Source: Crotophaga sulcirostris
Lineage: Eukaryota; Chordata; Aves; Cuculiformes; Crotophagidae
Length of the DNA: 64,000 bases
Direction of reading: 5' to 3'
NCBI GenBank assembly: GCA_013397455.1
Contig: VYZB01000293.1
Span: 129,840 to 193,839, forward strand
The notes beneath the pieces are model-generated. The model was not told the origin of the DNA and searched no databases. It saw only the letters and a program-made list of their open reading frames with translations. Below, piece after piece: positions 37,531 to 51,962 of this stretch (position 1 is its first letter; the number at the start of each line of letters is the position of its first letter). The position numbers were made by a program, and so were the translations under genes.

Positions 37531-40500
37531 GACACCTAACATCAGTAAGTGACTGGTTGGTACCTTCTACCCTCATTCAATGAAATCTCATCCAAGCAAA
37601 AAAAATCAGGAAAAATCCTGTAGATTAAAAATGCTGTAATTCTGTTGAAAAAAATTGGAAAATCGGACTTTATAATAGAAATTAGACATGCCAGGTGAGA
37701 AATTGAACTCTGATACATTCATTATACCTATACTTCTGATACATTCAATATACCTATAGTTATACCTACAAGTTTTTTCAAAATTACCAAGTCCCATATG
37801 ACTGCTGACAGATGTAAGTACTGTTAAAAAATATCTCCTGTTTTAGTAAATCAAACAGGCAAGATAGAGTCTGTATAATTTACCATCAAATGAGATGGCA
37901 AATTCAAACTGATGTTCATGTCTGTGTTGAAATTTTTAGGTAGGAAGCACTTACCTACCTCCCAAGAGAAGACAGACAAAGTTCACCTTTGCTGTTAGGA
38001 ATATAAAAATAATGCAATGTTTTTACATTCAGTTCTCAAAAGGCTGCTAAACTTTACTGATCTTCACATTACAAACCTATTAATTTACAATCTCATTAGT
38101 TTACAATTGTTTCTATGTGTTTATTTTAGTGTTGGTTAATAACTCTTTTTGCTGTAGTTAAGAGTGTTAATTACTCTCCTGAACCTTTCTGTAAGGCACA
38201 TAATAGAGATCATGAAATACTTTAATTACAGACCGTTGTTGCAGGTATAAATGGTGTTCATTTCAGAAGTGCTAAGTGACCCATAAGTTTAATTCAGTGT
38301 AGTACTGGAACAACAAGATCAAATACTGAATGTGTTGTGACAAGGAATTTTTTCTTATTGGAGCAGAGAGCTGTACATTTTTGCCAGCAAAGACAAACAA
38401 AGGATCCCAGCCTTCTCTGCCCCCCTTTGTGGCTTCTTTTAATTGATGGAAAATATTAATTATAATTCTTAAATCCATAATACATGCTATCACCTTCTGA
38501 CTAGTATTCACAAGAAAGACTTTATTCCCAGTTGTCCCTGTACAAGTGCAGTCACACAGACCAAAATTATTACTAAGTTTGACACATTATTTTTACCTGT
38601 CACTTTCAAAGAGGCTTCAGTTCTGTATCCTTTCAGATATGTATTTTTTATTCTGCAGAAATAGTCTGTGTATATTTTTTCCATGAAGTTGCAGACATAT
38701 ATACTTACACAAGACCGTGTTATACATCACCTTACATATTTGAATAAAATCTGTAGGAAAAATATGTGTTAAATGCATAAAATGCCCATAATATTTATTT
38801 TATGGTAATGCTCTAATGCTGTTCAGCTACTTAAAGATAGGTGTCTGGAGCCATTTTTATAATCCTAGACCATTGCTGCCCAGTCTGTTTTTGCTAGTCT
38901 GGAGAGGCACAAGTCTGCTATATCTCTTCTACCTTCCCATCCTTCTGCTTGCCAACTCTGTGCAAATGTTTCACCCTGTTTTAAATGGTGGTAGTTGTTG
39001 TTTAGACATATTGAAAGAGCAACAACTGAGAAACTTCTATAAAGGTTTTAGTAGCTGTTAAGCTATTTATTGTCTGAAATCATGCATACAAAAAACTGTT
39101 AGAAGATCATCGATATTACATTCATATGTAGAAATTCCGGCTGCTGGAGCTTGAAGGTATGAAATATGTTTCCAATACTAGTGGAACAAGAACAACAGTA
39201 CATCAGGGTGAGTATAAATAAACCCCCCCAGATAACTCTGGAAACTGAATTTTACATTTATTTAAGTAATTGTTACAAGAAATAATGCCAGAGAGAATAC
39301 TAAAACATGAACTATCTGAAACTTTATTGTTACAATTCATGACAAAACTGTCTCATATACAGAGACAGTAACAAGGATTCAATCCAGAAATCTGATTAGA
39401 AGAAACAAATCAAAACACTATTGTAATACTGAGATTCTAACTGGACAGAACAGATAGATAACTGAGTCAAATAAATTTGTAAGATTTAAGAAATAGAAAA
39501 GATATTCATAGAATGGACATCTCTGAACAGCAGACACGTGAAAAAGAGGAGACAATCTACATATTCTTGTGCAATTACTGAACTGGATTTAAAAATATAC
39601 CTCGTCTTAGTCATGGGGAAGCTATTAGCTGAGTTTTTCTGTTCAAAACTGTGTTGCAGTTTGGAATCCACAGTCACAGTGACAGTCCTTGATTTTGAAG
39701 ACTCATCTTAATGTGGTACATGTTCCTTTGGGAAACAAAGAGCAATGTCCATCCACAGAACTGCCATTTCTGCTTTCTAGGAGGAAATTGCATTCAGTAA
39801 TACCATAACCACCATAGCATAACATTGTCATTGTAGCCAGTAGAGGTGTCCAGTATTTCAGATGAATTGATTCCAGTGCAAATTCTTAGGACTTTAAGAA
39901 CATGTGTATGTAGCCTGTTAGAAACACTTCAGCTGGCTCTAAATGATGCAAAGTGGCTGCACAGTGCAGTACTGTACTACAATTGCAGATTTATGCTTCA
40001 TTAGAAGCATTTGAAGAAACATAAGCACACTAAACCCCTGGCACATACAGGCACAGTGTGAGTTCCTCCAGTTTTGGAACTAGATGGGATGCAGCCTCTG
40101 CCTGGTATTGTACTATGCTGCGCTGTCCCAACACAAATTTCCAGTTCTTACATGTGGGGAGCTCTTCAGGAAGACCCTCCTGTTCACCACTGTTTCAGGG
40201 GATGAGTAATATATAATATACGCTCTTTGTGCTCGTGTGTGCTTTAAAGTTATAGCAGCAGTGTCCACACTCTTCAAGTAACAGGAACCCCTGACCTAAG
40301 AACAGCCCTTCCCTATTCTTTTTGTCATTGGGTTCCGAATAGACTAACTCAACCCTTCTCTTATTTTTCTGTAACTTCAAAACTGGACCTGGAATGTAGA
40401 CCACAGCAGCTTAATGTTAGTCTTGTTGCATTTGAGATTTTATTGATGTTAAAGTCATTGATAAACCTAATAAAAAGAAAGAACCTATGTGTCCCTGAAG

Positions 40501-43500
40501 AAGATCTGGGCTGTGCAAGTGTTGATCCTTTCCTAATATAATTAGGTTTGGTTAACTTTTGGTAAAATAATCATATATTAACAACAAAAATGGTATTATC
40601 TACATTACTACACAAATTAATTTTAGATAAGAACTAAAAAAAAAGATGTCTTTTAATCTAGGAATACAACATGAAAAAAATGTAAGGAAAGGTACAGATT
40701 GAATAGTTGCTACAGTAAAATAAACATCTTGCCCTAAAGTTCTGGGTATTGTATTAAACTCTCTTCCTTTTTTCCAAATGGAAAAAAATGTCTTGAAGAC
40801 AACATATTAATTTAAATGGATGAAAACTACAGTTAAGTCTCATTATATGCCACTATACACTGTATTCTATCACCCAAAGGTGAGATTCACTTGTCTAACT
40901 TGACGCAGGCATGAGGAACCTTTCACTAAGTGATGATTCAGACCACAAAGTGTCGATATTTAGGCTCTCATCTACAAACCTGTGAGAGACCAGGGAGATT
41001 CCCTCAGAGGGTGCTGGAACTCCTCCAGCTGAGGAAAGATCTTCCATATCCAACAGACAGAGCTGGTGGAGCACAGGTTTGTCCCAGATTCAGTATTGCA
41101 AGTCAGAGGTGTCTATTAAGTACTGTTCATGCTCTAGAGAATTAGGCTGCTGATGAGAGTTCGTGTCTGAAATAACTTTCATAAACATTGTAAGCTCCCA
41201 CCTTTTGAATAACAGCTTTCCCTAGAGGACTCTCAGTTTCATCTTTCACCTACTAAGGTGGTATTCTATGTATTGAAGTACTCTAGAGAAAACGCTTTCC
41301 CCACTTTGTGTCTCCCTCTGTAACCAGCAATACAAGAGATATTGAGACAGAAGGATGGACAGCAAGGAAAGAAAACCTGGTTACAGTGGTCTGAGTGAAT
41401 ATTCAAATAGAACTAACAAAAATGACTTCTATACAGTTGGGCACTGTCTGAAGTACTTACTCTCTATGCGATAAGTTCAAGTTCATAAGTTCAATTTCCT
41501 AGTCGCAGTAATAAAATGTGTATGAATTGCAGATAAAGCAGCCATGCCAAATTAAATAAACACAAATAGTTAATAGGAGGCACCTGAAGTCAAAAACAAA
41601 TATTAGAGAGAACTGAAATTTGGAATGAATGCTATGAATAAAGCAATGCCTCATAATAGTACCATTAATAATGAACTATGATTGCGAACAATGAGGGCTA
41701 AATTCTTGAACTTTGCTAGAATTATTCCGTAGGTACTTTATAGGTTTAAAATTACATGTAACAGTTACATGAGAAGAAGCTGTCCTGAACTTGAGCCTTG
41801 CTTTTATAAAGAAATTGTACTATTTTCAATATACTGGTAAAAGACCATATATTTGCATAAAATGGTATAGTGGTAATGATAAATGAACATTTAACTGTCG
41901 TATACACATATGTGGATCAGACCTTAGAGCATCTCTAATAGCATCAGAATCTGTCACTGTAATGAGGGGTATATCAGGGTATTTCCAGAAAAAATATATT
42001 TTATGCTTCACTAAATAGGTCTAAACAATCGGCTAAAACTTAGCATTTCAAAGCATGGGTTATCCTTATCAATATCAATATAATACATATATGTTTACAT
42101 ATACTATATATAATGTAGGGAATATAAAATATCTAGATAGCACATATCTGTATGCGTGATATATAATACAGATTATTTGCCTATATTGTTATGTATCCAT
42201 TAGAGTAGAATGTTTTTGTAGCTGAGAAGGGAAAGTTATGAAATATTATAATTTATGCCATTATTCGTAACAGATTCAGTTTATATTGCAGAGCACTGTC
42301 ACTGACATTGGGCTGAGAACAACAGCAACAGGCCCTGCAGCATCCTACAGAAAGCAAAGGAAAATAGCCTCCATTATATGGACTATTTCCTAGAAACAAC
42401 TTCCCAGTATATCACTGTACAGAAAATGGTATCTTGATAACCACATCAGAGATTAACATCACTACAGTCCCCAAACACTACTTAAGTTCTCCCCAAGCTC
42501 CTTGACATCATCTTTGAATGAGGGTGACATGAACACTTAATTTTACAGCCCTACATCAAACTCATGCTGATGTTATCCTTCTGTGGCTCACAAATCCTGC
42601 TCTTGCCATCTCAGCTTTTCCTCAACACAGACAAAAAGGAGAGAGGGTTCTTAGGCATTTTAATGTTGATTTCTTAGTCTTGAAGTCTTAGTCTAAACTG
42701 CACTCAAAATTTTTACCAGTAGAGTTTTCATTGCTGAGGGTGTGAAAAAAACCTCACCTCTTAATGACATTGTTATGTCAGAAAAATACCTTATGCAGAG
42801 ACATTTATGCTGATAGAGAAGAGTCTTTGTCAGGCTTAGTTTATGTCATTCAGAGGATTAGTGAGACTATGATGGCAGAAAAGCACTTTCTGCTCATACT
42901 CTGCATATACGCTAGAGGCTCTGCTGACAAAGCAGTTGGTATAACCTAAACAATGATGAGGATATGAGCTCAGATTTGTTGATGTCTGTTATCTCCTCAT
43001 ATTTGATGCATTGCCACTGCCACCCTGAGTTTTCACCCTGCTGGAGAGTTTCACACAGCTAAGATAATACACAGAAACTTACAGCATGTAAAAACTGATA
43101 CAAAAGAAATAAGACAGTTCTAGAGTATCTTATCGTATTATATCCCTTCATTTTTCAAGGATTGCTTCATTCTCTTAGTCTGATATTTGTCCAGATCTTG
43201 ACAATTTAGGCATGATTATCTCTTTATAAAAGTCAGGAAAATCGAAAAGGTACAAAATACCTTTAGGTCTCTAAAACACCTTCATGGTAAACATTGTTGA
43301 AGGTGAAATTTGTCTTTTTATGTAATTTATTTGCTCACTGAAAAAAATAATTAATCTAATAGCCCTTATCTACGCAGTGAATTGACAGAGGCATTATAAT
43401 GCATCCTTAGCAGTATCTAAAACACATTCTACTTCCTTTACTGTCAGAATTTTGGGTTATCAACTTAATTTGTGATGAAAACATGCCCTCAAAATTCTTA

Positions 43501-46500
43501 CAGACAGCTTATTTACTTCATAGATTTCTGGCTTATATCTCAATTTCTGTGATAATTTTTTACTTAAATAAAAACTACTCGTGGGATTCAATACTTGGCC
43601 TCTTCATGGTTTCAGGAAACCATGACTGTCAGTTGTCTACTGAAGGTAAAACACATTATTATTATTTGCCTTTGATGATTCATTTGAAGGCAACTTTTTT
43701 TAATAAACTGATTCACTTGACTACTTCACACTTGGCATGTAAGCTTCTGATTACACAACTGAAGTGGTATTGCAGTAAACAGATATTTGCTTTCTCCCAG
43801 CGTTTTCATGTGTTTTCTTCCCTGGTCATTTTCATTTGTTCCCAGACAATTATCCATGTTGGTTTTTTGTTTTGGTTTTGTTTTCTGTTTGGTTTTTTTT
43901 TAATGGGAAACTTTGAAATAATCAGAAGAATATTCATATATGACATATAATATTATATACGTTCATATATAGATATGTATGTTTTTTTGTTAATCTAATA
44001 ATCTAATAATTTGCAATTCCAAATCACTGTAAGTCGAGTTCTACATTTATGGAAAGCATTTGAGGATAGCAATTCTTCTGAAAATTCAATCTACATCTGT
44101 GTCAAAAAGATTTTCATAGGGGTTATTCGACTGGCTGAAAGAAGTTTCTTTCTAACAAAGTATTAACTGTACATTTGAACATCTGAAGTACTTAAATAAT
44201 CTCAAAACAAAGTTAGATGATGAACATTGTAGAAAAGCACACAAAAGATCCCATGTAAAAAGAGCACATTTTGGTTCAGAAGATTTCAGTATGTCCTGTT
44301 ACTCTTCTAAATTTCATATGTGCTAGCATATGTAGGCTTCATGAGGAGTTCCCTCTGGAGATCAGTCAGGAAGAAAACAATCATCAATTGAATTGGCTTG
44401 CAACTAACTCCTCTCTGACTACAACTGAACAGTAGGGACTGATGAAAGTTAGAGGAAAAAATGACCGAGAAGAATGTGCATTAACCAGTCCTGTACAGCA
44501 GCAGTTTAAGCCCTGTCCTAGCAGACAGGTTAGCTTACTCGAGTGATCTTAGTAAAGTCAGTGAAGAACCTCATGGAAAGGTGTCAATAAATCCAGGCAG
44601 TTCACATAGTTTGTGGTCACTGAGTGAAGCTTATCACTGGAAACAAAAATCTGCCTAAATAGAGTAATTTTAATGTAAATATAAGTTCTACTCATCTCTT
44701 TGCAGTATCTCAACAGTCTGAATATTTTCCAGATCAATCTATATTAGTTAACAGTTTACATCACTGTGTGTGCAATGAACGCACATCCACATGTTCAGGA
44801 AAGTTATGAATGTGTTGGAAATTTTGTGATATACTTGCTAATTCACTAGGTACTGTCTTGACACCACACATTCACTTCACTTCTCTCAGTGGCAATTTCT
44901 AGTCATTAGAAAACAGCAGAAGCTGGTGGTGTTGGTAGGAACCAACTAGTAGAGATATTTTTTTGGTTTATGCTTTCTGTCTTCTACTCTTAACTATACA
45001 ACTCACCTTTACACTGTAGCAATGTTGTGAGGAAAGGTTAAAAATAGTACTTCTTACATGCAGGTATTTAAGGGAAATGCAGTTTCACAGAGAGTTATCA
45101 GCACACTTATTTTTGAGGCTCTGTGCTGTGTTGCTTAGAAGAGATGAGAGGAGGATTTAGATCACATGCCAGTCCTAGAAACTGGCTGTTATTGCTAGAC
45201 AGCAAAGGTAAACACCTGTGAACCAGCTCAATGCACAGATGCAAATCAGACTACATATGAATTTCTCTGTTATGATGGGTCTCAAAGGGGATCCATTAGA
45301 GCTCAATTAAGAAACAGCTTGATGTGAATTTTCTTCTTCCATTTACTTGTTTATGTTTTCCACATATGCTACATGGCAGAAAAAGAGGTATCTGTGAATT
45401 TTAGAAGCAATCATGGTCTCCCTTTGACCATTTAATTGTTATAGAGCTTTCTGTTTATTTTTCTCTTGCACATTTTTCTTATAAGGGTGTACTTTGCCTA
45501 CTAGGTCTTTCTGGGAGTTCATTAAAAAGAAAGGCACAGCCACCAACTCATTCTTTACCTCAGACCTTGTGAGTAAGCAAAATGAAATGACATGGAGTCT
45601 TCCTGGAATCCCTAAGAACAATAAAGTAGAAATTAAATGCAATTTTTTTTATCTAAACGATGTTAAAAGTGAACGTAGGCAATACATGAGAATAAAAAAA
45701 AAATCTCTAAAATGTTATTTGGATGTTTTAGAAGTGTTATCTCCTTTTCACTCATTTATCTTTTGTGACCTCTTAAGAAAGCAGCAGCTCAGTGCCTTCA
45801 AGTCAGTGTGGTGAAAACCGGCTGTAATTACAGGTGACAAGTGCTATTTGCTTTACCTTGTCCTGAAGTATTTGAACTGCAGCTTGCAATTAAAGGTACT
45901 GAATAGTAATTAACTTCTGTCTTGACTGTTGGTGTTAAACCCTAAATCAATATACTTCAACGAAAGAGTTTAATAAGCCAAAAAAAAATGCTCTTTCTTA
46001 TTACCAAAGCCAAATTCTCTCTGAAAAAAAAGCCTGCAAGATTTCTATAAAAGGGTGAACTGTTAACATCGGATGTAGTTATTTCTTTAAAATGTCATAA
46101 ATAGAGTTTTCCTTCACAGAATTAATTTAATTTATATGCACATCTGGTGGGATATTATGCAGGATAAACCCAAGAATGTTAAGTTTCAAAGAGTTTACAC
46201 ATCTGAGGTTAAGACAAATGATTCAGACACACTTTTGTACCAGATGCAGAACCAGCACAATCTTTTTAGCAATAAGGCTTTTGGTCTGACACGACAGATT
46301 TGTCATAGTTACCAAGTGGGCAAGTATCCTAAGCGGAAATTTTGAGTTTTATGCACAAACTTGTATTGTCAAGACAAGAATGGCCCCTGCAGTTTGCAGA
46401 AAATCAATCTCATCAAACAAAGCAAAAAAAATCCTTAAACCCAATCTGCCACAGATATGCAATCTAAGTGGAGGCTGAGCACATAGATGTACTGTCAAGT

Positions 46501-47560
46501 GAGTATAGGAGATCAACAGAGAGAAGGCAGGCCAGTAACAGCAATATCTCCTCGTCATTCAATTAATCCTTCCTGCTTCATCATTTTCCAGCTCTTATTT
46601 AAGCCGTCATAAAAAGCTGAACTTTCCATTAGTGTTGTGGAAGACAGTAGTAATAGAAAGAGATTTATAGCCTCAATTTAATATGCTGTATTACTTCCTA
46701 TATTCTGTTCATTATTAGAGTGTAGGTAGGTCATCCAATCAGTTATCACTCAAGTACTCATAACAATTTCAGAGAAGTGTGTTCAAATAACAGTCTGTTC
46801 CTACAGAATGAAATTAGTCAGTGTACTCTTAACTAGACAGTGACGGGGAGATACAAAGCTAGGATATCAATGTAGTTTAGTTCTGTTAAGCACGATAGTA
46901 AACTATGTCCTTTACATTAGAACAGCATAACTATGATAGGTACTTTAAAGAAAAAAATATTTCTATTACATTCATCGTGTTTTGAAATTTCAAGGGCGGA
47001 TTTAAACCTAAATTTAGACCTTACTTCTAGTTCTGAGGGATTTTTCGACTGTCTACCTTTGATCAAAGAGGACAAAGGAAAGTTACGAAGAGAAGGGAAA
47101 ATCTCGCTTTACCATGCTCATTTTCTAACCCACACGACAGTAAAGAAAGCAGTAAAAGCCTGTACCAAGGACAGTCAGTGCAGTGATATCTACAAGGGTA
47201 CTTACGTATTTGGAAGTAGTAGTCTTGTGTTCGGGTGGATTTATCAGTGAAGTAACAGGCCTGGCAGCTCTCAGTAGTCTTGTCACAAGATGTTGCACTG
47301 AAGTCTGCTCTTCTTTCACCTGTGCATAAGCCCTAAATTAAGTAGGGGACAGTTACCGACATAGTTTTTCAGTTGGACAAATTAGCTCACTCTCTGTAAA
47401 CATTCCTGTTGAGTTGTGTGTGAGGATCATTGCATGATACAGTAGTATGGTAGTTTGCATTATTTTACTCGGATCCGTACATTCTTCCCAGAATGGGCCA
47501 TTGTGATCTGTTGTCAATTAAGCCACAAACTCCTTGAGAGACAAAACAGGGTTTAGAATA
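37531..47560. other. non-coding stretch, nothing recognised
   Basis: AT-rich with no identifiable gene. A tandem near-duplicate of about 25 nt, built on CTGATACATTCATTATACC, occupies 37708-37757. The longest open frame is 155 codons at 43483-43950 on plus. It is rich in Phe, Ile and Leu, ends in a T/G-rich simple run (43860-43901) and has no recognisable domain, so I treat it as chance. A slightly GC-richer patch at about 40900-41150 shows nothing further. Confidence 0.55.
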
Positions 47561-47660
47561 ACAGTCATAGGATTATTTATTGGAAGTGACTTCTGGAGGT
47601 CATCTTCTCCAAAATCCCACTTAAAGCAGGGCCAAGTTTTCCCAAGTGATAGTTTGACAG
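47561..47660 (-). mobile_element. old CR1 fragment (3' UTR end)
   Basis: On the plus strand this reads as the reverse complement of a CR1 3' end: ACAGTCATAGGATTATTTAT, then TGGAAGTGACTTCTGGAGGT, CATCTTCTCCAAAATCCCAC and TTAAAGCAGGGCCAAG. These correspond to the CR1 phrases 'TTGGAAGGGACCTCTGGAGG', 'TCATCTAGTCCAACCCC' and 'CAAAGCAGGGCCAA'. The divergence is high, so this is an old copy. Similarity fades after about 47660. Confidence 0.8.
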
Positions 47661-49204
47661 CTGTATTTTAAAGTAACTCTTCCCAGATTGTGTTACAATA
47701 GCTTTCATAATGGAATCTTGATCTTGATTCCTCCATATGTTAGGTTAGTTCACTAGCTGGGTGGGAGGGGAGAGGAATAATTCAATTCTCCAAAAAACTT
47801 TAAAATTACTATAAAAGATGCTGTTGAAAATAGATAGAATTAAGATACTTTGAATTTCAATTATCAATATATTATTCTATTTAATAGTCTGCATGGGAGA
47901 ACTAGAATCATAGCAAGCACTTCTGATATTCTATTTAGTATGTTTTATAGATCTCATGACTTCCTCTCTTTTATAATTTTCTTCCACTTTTAATTCTGCG
48001 TTTATGAGACCCTCTACTTCTGTATGCAACAGACTAGAATAAAACAGCTGTGGAATTTTCATTTGGAGCTGATCCCTTCGTTTTCCTTTCTCATGATATT
48101 CACTTAGCTTAGATTGCACTAGAACAACATGCAAAGTAAAGTATGAATGAGAAAGGAAAAATACTGTTTGCAGGGACGGCAAGAGCAAGCCTAAGACTGT
48201 CTAATAAATCGGTCGATCAACCTGCAAAGTATGAGTAGTTTCTAAGATACTCCTAAGAGTGCAGAGACTTAGATAACTCTCAATTTATCCTAGAGTAAAT
48301 TATTCTAGAATCAAATGGCCAGCTGATTAACTGAACTCTGATTAACAGAAACTATATTTTTATCAGAAATCCACGAAGACTTCAATAATATATCCCTGGC
48401 TTTGCTCTTGTGAAGGTACTGAAATTTACAGAGGCAGAACTTAGCTTTTTAAAAGTAGTTGTCTCCTTGTACTTTATATGACTCCTGAATGAAAAATATC
48501 AAACAGTTCCTTCTTAAATGTAGTGCAGAAATTACTGACCTTCAACAAAATTTTAGAAATTCTAAGTGCCAAACCTAAGCAGTTTTCTCCATGAAGAGCC
48601 TACTAAACGTGTGTGAAGAACAGTGTAAGAACTTCAGCAAAAAGATATGTCTCTATAGCCTTAAGGTATAAATCAGGGTGATTATGAAGGTAGAAAATAA
48701 TAAATACAGTCCAAAGGGAGGTTTGATTATTGTCCAGTCAAAGATTCTTAATGACTTGCATATGAGTGCATATGTATATACACTTTTATAGACAGTTGTG
48801 CATCAAAATTCATAAAAGGCATAAAAGGCAATTATGAGGATAATATGGTGCTGATCTGCTTTAAATGTCATTAGTGATCAGCAGTGGACTACAGACTACA
48901 TCTTAAGAAACCTGTAGAGCAATGCCTTGTAATCTCTGGGTCCTTCCTCCCTTCCAAGAGAAATGGGCTAAAAGGTATCTTGGAATAATTTGTTTAATTT
49001 TCTGACATTTCAGACCAAGTGGATAATTTTTAGATTCCTAGTGTGCTTGGAAAAATCTCACCTGATTATTACCTTCCTGATTCCCAGCCCTTCTCCAAAA
49101 CACATTGAAGTGTGTCTACGTTTTTTTAAGCTGTGTAATGAAGTCTTAATACTATCAACATAAGTTTCCTTCAGAGAAAAGAATGTCTGCAGGGGGTACA
49201 TACA
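47661..49204. other. non-coding stretch, nothing recognised
   Basis: No gene or repeat is recognised. The longest open frame is 85 codons on minus (47931-48188), without conserved features. Confidence 0.55.
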
Positions 49205-49556
49205 GTAAAAAAAAAACTATCTACTTGGACATGTGTAAAGCGTTTGACACTGTCTGCATGACATACTTGTCTCTTAATTGGAGAGACATGGGTTTGATGG
49301 ACCTCTCAGTGAATAAAGAATTTGCTGGATGTTCGCACTCATAGAGCTGCAGTCAAAGATGTGATGTCCAAGTTGAGGTCAGTGACAAGTAACATTCCTC
49401 AGGGGTCAATATCAGGACTGATGCTGTTTAACCTCTTTGTTGGCGACATGGACAGTGGGATCAAGTACACTCTCAGCAAGTTCGCCTACAACACCAAGCT
49501 GTGCTGTGTGTGGTCCCTTCCAACCCAAACCATTCATTGATTCTGTGACTCTATAA
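49205..49556 (+). mobile_element. CR1 LINE copy with large internal deletion
   Basis: This plus-strand CR1 begins within the reverse transcriptase at motif A (TACTTGGACATGTGTAAAGC, giving YLDMCKAFDTV). After several small deletions it continues through motif B (NIPQGSISGLMLFNLFV) and motif C, and then jumps straight to the CR1 3' end (TGGTCCCTTCCAACCCAAAC followed by a CATTGATTCTGTGACTCTATAA-like tail). The catalytic FADD motif is changed to FAYN, so the encoded RT would be inactive even without the deletions. The missing interval, from just after motif C to the 3' UTR, is several hundred bases compared with the copy at 51957-53093. The open frame at 49322-49540 is a fragment of this copy and not a gene. 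Confidence 0.92.
49322..49540 (+). pseudogene. CR1 reverse transcriptase remnant with FAYN in place of FADD
   Basis: A 72-codon open stretch lies inside the CR1 copy at 49205-49556. Residues 24-40 form the RT motif B region (NIPQGSISGLMLFNLFV). Residues 54-57 are FAYN, where active CR1 RT has FADD, so both catalytic aspartates of motif C are replaced. The last dozen residues come from the fused 3' UTR and are not RT sequence. It has no function. Confidence 0.85.
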
Positions 49557-49919
49557 TCTTGAAAAATATCAAATCCAAAAGATCTTAACCAAACTGAGGG
49601 AATAGTATGGTGAAGCTATATAGCAATCATAAGGCAAAAGGAGAGAAAAGAAAAAAAAATTTCTTCTAAAATGATTAGTGAGTTTTTGTTTTTTTTTAAT
49701 TAGGCCATTGAATGAAATGTTGTGCACTTGATAGTAGTAAAAAAAAAGCAGATGCTGACTATAGCCATCTGCTACAAAACAGCTGCAGGTACTTACTACA
49801 CTTAAGCTTTTGTTGTGCATATAAAGCAGTGACTGTCTAGCATAATGAATAAAAGATTTCAGATTCCTACTGACTTCCAACTACACAGGAAATTTAAAAT
49901 GTGAATTGATGAATTTTAT

Positions 49920-49977
49920 NNNNNNNNNNNNNNNNNNNNNNNNNNNNNNNNNNNNNNNNNNNNNNNNNNNNNNNNNN
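49920..49977. other. assembly gap (58 N)
   Basis: A run of 58 unresolved bases. The flanking sequence is ordinary AT-rich DNA, and no repeat recognisable to me runs into it from either side. Confidence 0.99.
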
Positions 49978-51453
49978 AACATCTCGTTAAGCACAAATGC
50001 CATATGCTACAAATAGGGACTTCAAGGCAAAATTTTTGAGAAGTTTAATGCAAAGTGACTGAGAAGGTCTCTGTTTAGTACTTCTTGTAATCTTGGATCA
50101 GTATCTCAATTTAGATTCCATTACAAGCAGCCTTCTTCTACAAAAGAGACATTTTTATTAAAAGTTTTGGTTATCTGTTTTTGATGCTACTATAATTTTT
50201 ATCCTTCAGCTAATTTCATACAATGTCAGCTGATGCTCTGTTTTCAATTCATAGGGTCTCACTAGCCAATGACTGCACAGGAATACGACAAACACCATTC
50301 ACTGCAGGGAAATTAAATTTGATTTTCTCAATTTTAAAGCAATTGTTGTGCATGCTGTCCTCTATAGTGAGTGCAAGACAATTACCGGTGTGCATAAGTT
50401 GCAAAGCAGAGTTAGACACCTATGTTTAGGTGTCCACTTGTTAGCTAGAATACAAGGTGCCACTGTATGGAAGATTTGTGGAAAATTTTAGACATTCAGG
50501 TGCCCACTCAAAGACGTGGTGCTTTTTGAGATGTCACACATTGACGGTTGTTACATAAGATTTATGTAAGTCCCATGTCCTTGTGGGAGAGTATGAACTG
50601 AACAGAATGACATACGATATCTCGAATAGTGCCAATCACTAATGTCTTATAATTGCTTTGTACCCAATAGAGTCTGGAGAGTGATGCTACTGACAAAATG
50701 ATACCAGTTCTCATTTGACTGTAATGGAAAGGCAGACATAGGTGAATAATAACTTTGGAGTAAGATTTGAGTGTCTGTACATGGGTGCCAAGTACCATTT
50801 TGGATACTCATGGACATTTCAACTATCTATGCTGGACTAGTTGATATGAGATCTATGGGTAACTCATGTGATTTTAAAGAAGCATCTGTAGACCAGAAGA
50901 AATATCCCAAAGCAGATCAAGCTTCAGTAGAGATCTATGTTTGGTCAACTGGATCTGACCATTAGAGTCTGTTTTTTACACTTTTAAAAAATCTTTCAAT
51001 ACTTGGGTTTAGAGCAAGAGTTAATACTCTACTACATTAAACAGAATACACTCTTAGTATGTTAGTATGAACTGATCTTATTTATCATTAGTTCCCCTAG
51101 TGATTATAGGAAATTATTTTTGATAGGAAATAAAAAGGAAAAAGTACACTTAAATATGACTAAGCATATTAACATCTTCATTCATAACGAGGTTACTGCA
51201 ATATAATGTAATAAATACAATTTTATATGCAATGAATAAATCATTTATAATTAAGAAAAATACTCCCATAGCTGATTTGAAAAAGTAATCTGCATGAGAA
51301 GAANAACTACATACTTCTTTCCTGCATATTGCTCTTTTTTGTGCTCTGGTGCTTGACTTTCAATGTATATTCACAAACAGTATCATATTCCCAGCCGCCA
51401 CCAAATCCTTATTTAGTCACAAGTTGTTATAATCTTAATAAAATCAACTTGCT

Positions 51454-51475
51454 TATATATATATATATATATATA
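51454..51475. repeat. TA dinucleotide microsatellite
   Basis: Eleven consecutive TA units, possibly length-polymorphic. Confidence 0.95.
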
Positions 51476-51962
51476 AACCTCAGATAAATATTCAATACCA
51501 CATTAACTTGGGAAATCATTACATTAACAACAGCAACAAAGTGTGTGCATTGGTTGAGTCTAGAAAAGTTGGCAAACAATTTAGAGGACAACAATTTAAC
51601 AACAACAAGTTGACAACAATTTAGAGGAAGGCAATTGAGGGTTATGTTTGTCTTTCAAAGATCATATAGATACATTGAAAGATTGATTTTTGTCTCTCTT
51701 ATGTTGCTGCAATTCATGAATCTCTTCATGTAAAATCTTTAAAAGAGTTTGAGACGAATGCAGGAGGCAGATTCTACCATTCATAAACCATTTCACTTGG
51801 ATGAACAATACTTCACTAACTCCACCAGAGTAAAAACACTATGCTTTTATCCTACTAAACTCTATCTATTATGGACTTGACAGGCATCCTCAGATTAAGC
51901 TCAGCTACACTGTAGGTGCTCTCTTTTGCCTGAAGAAACAAAGTTAAATCCCCCACCGACAA

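Larger units (their letters stand above)
49557..51956. other. non-coding stretch containing the assembly gap
   Basis: AT-rich DNA with no recognised gene. It contains the 58-N gap at 49920-49977, a single N at 51304 and a TA dinucleotide repeat at 51454-51475. A short direct repeat, ACAATTTAGAGGA, occurs twice between about 51577 and 51628. The flanks of the gap give no hint of what is missing. Confidence 0.6.

Noticed and set aside
43483..43950. 155-codon open frame on plus
   Set aside because: Rich in Phe, Ile and Leu and ending through a T/G simple run. No recognisable domain and no supporting context such as splice sites or a neighbouring exon. Long chance frames are expected in 64 kb.
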